The notes beneath the pieces are model-generated. The model made no database searches and was not told the origin of the DNA. It was given only the letters and a program-made list of their open reading frames with translations. Made by a program: the position numbers and the translations under genes. A stretch of DNA of 64,000 bases from Branchiostoma belcheri (Eukaryota > Chordata > Leptocardii > Amphioxiformes > Branchiostomatidae), in the NCBI RefSeq assembly GCF_001625305.1, contig NW_017804176.1, forward strand, positions 1,076,930-1,140,929, given 5' to 3'. This document shows, one piece after another, positions 60,401 through 64,000 of the stretch (position 1 is the stretch's first letter; each line of letters opens with the position of its first letter).

Positions 60401-63400
60401 TACCGTGTCCGATGGAAGGGCTTTGGGTCCAGCGAGGACACTTGGGAACCCAAGGAGAATCTGCTATCCTGCGAAGATCTGGTGGACGATTTCGTGGCCC
60501 AGCGGGAGACCAAGCGCGGCAGGAAGCAGGGACCAGGCAGGAAGGTCGGTTTGTTAGTTTTATTCATTCATGAAATACTAAATCTGCCATTTGGCACTGT
60601 TCTTTTGACTTGTTATGAGGCCTTAAAAGGATGTTTACATTTGTTTATGCTAGTGTTTCAGTTTTATTGAGACCAAAATATTACACCAATTGCAATCTAT
60701 GAACTGTATACAAGACAGCATTAGTCCAAAATCCAGTCCACAGCTCTAGTACTGCATGTAGGTGGTAACAGTCAATGCAGCAAATAAAAAATTTATGTCA
60801 CTAAGTCTTACATATACATGTATAATTCATACATGTATAATAAACCCAGTACATGGACCAGTGCAGGTTAGGCACAGGTTAGACATCAGAAATACCAGTA
60901 GCACAGCTCCAATTTTACCTGCCCTAACCTGCAGATGCAGCTATTATTTCTATCCCTGTTCCCAGCCTGTTGTTCCCTCCCACAGAGGCAGAAACTGGAG
61001 GACTCCAGTGTGGAGGGTTCCACCAGTCTGACAGACATGTCCACTGATGAGGAGGCTGTGAAGAGGAAAAGTGGTCGTCCCAAGAAGTCTCCTGTAGACC
61101 AACCCTCAAGCAGCCACTCCAGGGACTCCTCAAGGTACACTTCCCAGCATGCACCATGCTTCCCAGCATGCTCGTCACCTCCCTGCTGCATGTCCTTTTT
61201 TGTGGTTGTGTTTACATATTTACTGTAAACCTTGTACAATGTATTATTGTTCTTGTGTTCGCAAATAATCTTTTATTATTTAACTATATTGTACCAGGAC
61301 ACAATGTACCAGGTATGGCATTTACTGCTATACAGCAAAAAAAAATACTGAGACTTGTCTACCCAAAATACTATGTAATATGCGATAAGAAAGTAATTTA
61401 CAGTTAATGATTGACAGAATTTAGGCATGCAGGCTTTTACATATTATGTACAATGCATGGGTTGTCACATGAATCAGATAGAATTCCTGGTATAGAAGAC
61501 AATAGATTTATTCATAGTGAATTTGGCATATCAAAAAATGTTGGACATACAGTCAAACTGTGATATCCTACTATTAGTTTCATATGTACACTGTTTGCAT
61601 TATTGTCTGTATGACCCAGGGAGCCTCCACAGCGCCAAGTGGATGAACAGGTGGAAAGAGAGGAAGAAGAAGAAGAAGAACAGTCTGGAGAGAAGGAAGA
61701 GGGGAGTGATGATGATGAGGAAAGCAGCAGCTCGGAAGAGGACACGGTCAAGGACACGTTCTGGAGAGACCTGGAGCAGGGCAAGATCAGCATGGAGCTG
61801 TTCACTGGGGACATGTACTCTAAAGTATGTACTGTACACAAGCAAACACACACATTGTAACATAGTATAATTTATGTATTGAATATTGTGAATACTGCAC
61901 ATTTAAAAAAGAATAGGGGCTATTCCATTGTTAGTGGATAAAACCTTACAATCCAGTCTTAATACAGCTTTTTCCTACTGTACGAAACTGATATGTTATA
62001 CCTAAACTTAGGCTTAAGACAATTTACCCATAACACTAAAGAAAAAAAGAACAGGGTACATGTACTGTTAGGTATATGTATATGTGGTATACATGATGCA
62101 TTATAACTGTAGATCAATAGACAGAATATTCATGTACATGAAAGTACATGTACATTCTATACCTGGAACATTTTGTTGTCTCCTCTTTACAGGTGAAAGG
62201 TCGAAGGGCAAAGATAGAGTCGGAGAAGAAGACACGGCAGCAGTCGAGGAGAGGGCGGTACAGAGATGCCGACGATGATGATGATGATGAGGATGATGAA
62301 GATGATGATGGGGAGGAGGAGGAGGAGGAGGCTGGGGAGGACACAGAGAGGAGACCAGGCAGGAGGAGGAGCCAGGAGCCAGCTGGGCGGGGGCGCGGCA
62401 GGGGGCGGGGCAGAGGGCGTGGTCAGGAGCGAGGGAGAGGCAGAGGGAGAGGTGCTTTGACTTTTATCCTCATCCAAAAAAAGAACATAATATATCACAA
62501 GCTCACATGCTCTTTGATTTCTTATTTCATCTTAACGTAACAGAGTAGGCAATATATATAAAGAGAACCCACCCAGTATAAACTTGTTACATTTAGTGCA
62601 CTATAGCAATCTGTCATGTGCAAAAATGTTTGGCCGTAACTCAAGGTCGTAGCCTTTCCAAGGTCAAAATCAAAAAGTGGAGATCAGAAGCTGTTGGTTT
62701 TTGGTGGCTCATAGCTGCAAAAGAAGACAGTTTATAAATGATAATTGGTAAAAAGACATGTAAAGTGGATTAAAAAAGGTGATTCACACAGTTGTCATCA
62801 GTGAGTGGCTGTTGATGTTTGGTTATTTGTGTTTTACAGGCAGGGGGAAGTCTGGTGGTCGAGGCGGTAAGACCAGATCCTCCACCAGCTCTGAACCAGA
62901 CAGGGACCAGGGCAGAGCCAGCCAACATGGCCGCCAGCCCAGCAGGGAGAGAGAGTCACTCTTCTCCAGGGATGTCTTCACTGATGAGAGTGGAGATGAG
63001 GTGGAAGACATCAAAGAACCAGGTGAGGAAAGTCTTAAGTTCTTTTAAGACACTTAAGGGTGAGCCTTGAAGGCATTCGGTATGAATGTTAAGAAGGAAA
63101 CAGCTTTTTTTCTGGGATCAAGAAACAGGTCTGGAGAAGGTTTGTTTATGCTCATACAGATGCAAGATTGGCCTCTTGTGTGCTGGATCTGTACTCTTCC
63201 TCTGCTTTGTGATCTGATCTTGAGATGCCAGTTGCTACCTGTAATTTGCAACAAACATTTTGAGATTGCCAAAAAAAAAGGCAACGTGTAATTTTGCAAG
63301 CTGAAAAAAATGCAGGTTCAGTATTATAAATCAGAATCATTCCTTCGTTGTCTAATCAGAAGCCATAAATATAACAGCAGTTAATGAAATATTGTCATTT

Positions 63401-64000
63401 TTTTCACAGATGACAAACACTCAGGACAAGCAGAGGTGGCCAAGAAGGATTCACAGAACATTCATGAACCTGTGGCAACCCCAGATTTGGGTGTGACGAC
63501 CCCTAACAACCCAAAGGTGAGCACCTCTGGCCGTGGTATGATGACCCCTGACCCAGATGCTGACCTGGAGATGCACCTGTCAGAGAGTTCCTCAGCTGCA
63601 GAGGACTCAAAGTCTTCAGCGCAGGTGAGCTGGCCGAAACACTAAAGGCATTACACAGGTGCAGGTACACTATGGGTAGGCCTTGCATAGGTACAGGTGC
63701 ACTTCATCTGGGCCTTGCATAGGTCCCTCGACCACACACAGCAACCTTTATGGTTCGGAGGACAACGAACGGGACGTTAGACACATGTCTATATGTTTAT
63801 CCCTGCTGTTCCTATGCTGATGAACCTTCAAGCTAACCCATTTCCTTATTTCATTGCAGAAGCTGCAGAACCTGGCCCAGCAAGTACATGTACAAGGCCA
63901 GACTGTCTCCCCCTCCAGGCCCAAACAGCTGCTCATCTCCATCCCATTCAACATCCTCCCCGTCGCACGGCAGACCACAGCTGACCAGAGCAAACCCGAC
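54448..64000 (+). CDS. MPP8-like chromodomain protein, 5' part (continues past the right edge)
   Basis: Eight exons join in frame: 54448-54594, 60389-60544, 60986-61134, 61620-61824, 62193-62451, 62840-63022, 63410-63624 and 63860 to the edge. The N-terminus is acidic and leads into a chromodomain at about residues 37-92 (EEDVFEVEKIVGITTYQ joined to GQTLYRVRWKGFGSSEDTWEP). The likely methyl-lysine cage residues are Phe, Trp and Phe. MPP8 binds H3K9me3 and recruits the HUSH silencing complex. The following region is low-complexity: an acidic run, (GR)n stretches that look like RGG-type RNA-binding tails, and Ser-rich segments. The ankyrin repeats and C-terminal domain of vertebrate MPP8 would lie outside the window, so orthology is likely but not shown. 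Intron 1 (5.8 kb) divides the chromodomain and holds a transposon. Confidence 0.85.
55446..55783 (+). pseudogene. FAR1/ZSWIM3-like DNA-binding domain exon of the transposon
   Basis: The ORF has a first ATG at 55446 and a second at 55521 in a strong context (caacatggctgcc). The second start gives MAAAPSLLKLGDEFLTWAEF. It continues with KAALDNYQETT, FPCAHVYKAVKFGCIHYGKP and RLSGSGIRPNQS, then a consensus donor (gtgagt at 55784). This resembles the N-terminal zinc-binding domain of ZSWIM3-type proteins and Mutator-like transposases. Two cysteines of a C-C-H-H set are visible; the remainder would lie in a later exon that I cannot find. The candidate exon at 56333-56443 does not supply it. It is read as a transposase remnant; a captured or domesticated host exon is the alternative. 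Confidence 0.65.
56333..56443 (+). other. Candidate terminal exon inside the transposon, unrecognised product
   Basis: A good acceptor (tttattttgcag) precedes an open stretch reading AILYGLHKIKGISMEAAQQL and ending ERSPEETWYRD and stop at 56441-56443. I do not recognise the family. Spliced from the FAR1-like exon, the phase is wrong (an early stop), so it either belongs to a different captured gene or joins another exon I have not seen. The amino-acid texture looks like real coding sequence. Confidence 0.35.
56473..57319 (-). mobile_element. 5'-truncated L1-like LINE nested in the transposon, with 14-bp target duplication
   Basis: On the minus strand, 57305-56487 encodes the C-terminal end of an L1/Tx1-type ORF2, broken by at least one frameshift. 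Motifs include HASVIRRLMDNSEGDWKILP, HIPLYYKHVICSWHKA and the cysteine-histidine block SPLCNICLEIEDENHMFFQC; a later frame reads TWCLYKEKSFYKIIDPFSVF. The 3' end is A-rich (plus strand tttttaaaaaattttaattt from 56487). The direct repeat cattttagctagtt flanks it at 56473-56486 and 57306-57319. It is a standard target-primed insertion into the older DNA transposon. Confidence 0.85.
57467..57790. repeat. Direct duplication inside the transposon, 196-bp offset
   Basis: The block from gagcaaagttatgtagagtg through gtttgttcca occurs twice, at about 57470-57592 and 57666-57785, nearly identical. A short extra copy of gagcaaagttatgtagag precedes the second. No coding signal is visible. Confidence 0.85.
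58062..58328 (+). pseudogene. 18S rRNA gene fragment (5' domain)
   Basis: The sequence follows eukaryotic 18S rRNA from the attaagcc region through gtgaaactgcgaatggctca, ttaaatcagttgtgg, tggataactgtggtaatt, agctaatacatgcggaa, tgcatctatcagacc, ggtgactctggataa and cattcgaatgtctgccctat, ending caactttc at 58328. It covers only about the first sixth of the gene (roughly 18S positions 45-320) and includes small gaps. It stops abruptly at the 41-bp minisatellite. It cannot make a functional rRNA. It is a captured fragment or a remnant of insertion into rDNA. Confidence 0.9.
58331..58617. repeat. 41-bp minisatellite derived from the transposon terminus
   Basis: Seven head-to-tail copies start at 58331, 58372, 58413, 58454, 58495, 58536 and 58577, nearly identical. 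Each unit joins the inner terminus (tttacactcccggagtgt) to atataaaagacaaatag and attttat. The same unit is present once at the left end (55217-55257). The array runs straight into the right inverted terminus at 58615-58635. The near-palindromic acactcccggagtgt recurs at each junction. Confidence 0.95.

Noticed and set aside
61915..61985. SINE-like fragment with agtggataaaaccttacaatcc
   Set aside because: It shares words with the candidate SINE at 49105-49430 but is too short and lacks a promoter box, so it was not listed as a separate element.
62114..62498. Minus-strand ORFs rich in Ser, Pro or Ile
   Set aside because: They are shadows of the acidic and Gly-Arg low-complexity exon of the MPP8-like gene.

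Overview
The window looks like nuclear DNA of an invertebrate chordate, most likely an amphioxus (Branchiostoma). This is inferred from intron-rich genes whose predicted proteins resemble vertebrate VTA1, TAF2, calcium-sensing receptor and MPP8, from short compact introns, from many foldback MITE-like repeats, and from an 18S rRNA gene fragment. No database search was possible. Exon boundaries come from reading-frame continuity and GT/AG sites, and every complete gene model closes in frame, except for one single-base gap in TAF2.

Layout. At 0.2-9.5 kb two carboxylesterase/cholinesterase-fold genes lie in tandem on the minus strand. The left one runs off the edge after its first two exons. The right one (3726-9482, 10 exons, 556 aa) is complete but has lost the catalytic serine and histidine. 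At 12.7-16.3 kb on the plus strand is VTA1 (LIP5), an ESCRT-III/VPS4 cofactor, with a candidate 27-nt microexon. From 17.8 to 35.6 kb I see no convincing gene, only a (TG)60 tract and a series of inverted-repeat elements, several with target-site duplications. At 35.9-40.4 kb (plus) is a class C GPCR of the calcium-sensing-receptor type (4 coding exons, 1180 aa). At 41.7-52.4 kb (minus) is TAF2 (17 exons, about 1174 aa), with three tandem duplications of exon edges in its introns and one apparent single-base frameshift. A 5'-truncated CR1-like LINE lies directly against the TAF2 start codon. From 54.4 kb to the right edge (plus) is an MPP8-like chromodomain gene whose 5.8-kb first intron splits the chromodomain.

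The most unusual structure is inside that intron: a 3433-bp element (55206-58638) with inverted termini and a perfect 9-bp target duplication. It carries an exon resembling the FAR1/ZSWIM3 DNA-binding domain of Mutator-like transposases, a nested L1-like LINE fragment with its own target duplication, an 18S rRNA gene fragment, and a 41-bp minisatellite built from its own terminus. It reads as a Mutator-like transposon that has picked up rDNA.

The genes do not form a functional pathway. The order is that of a metazoan chromosome: a tandem esterase pair, single-copy housekeeping genes (VTA1, TAF2, MPP8-like), a receptor gene, and repeats in introns and intergenic DNA. TAF2 and the MPP8-like gene are divergent and may share a promoter region, now interrupted by the LINE.
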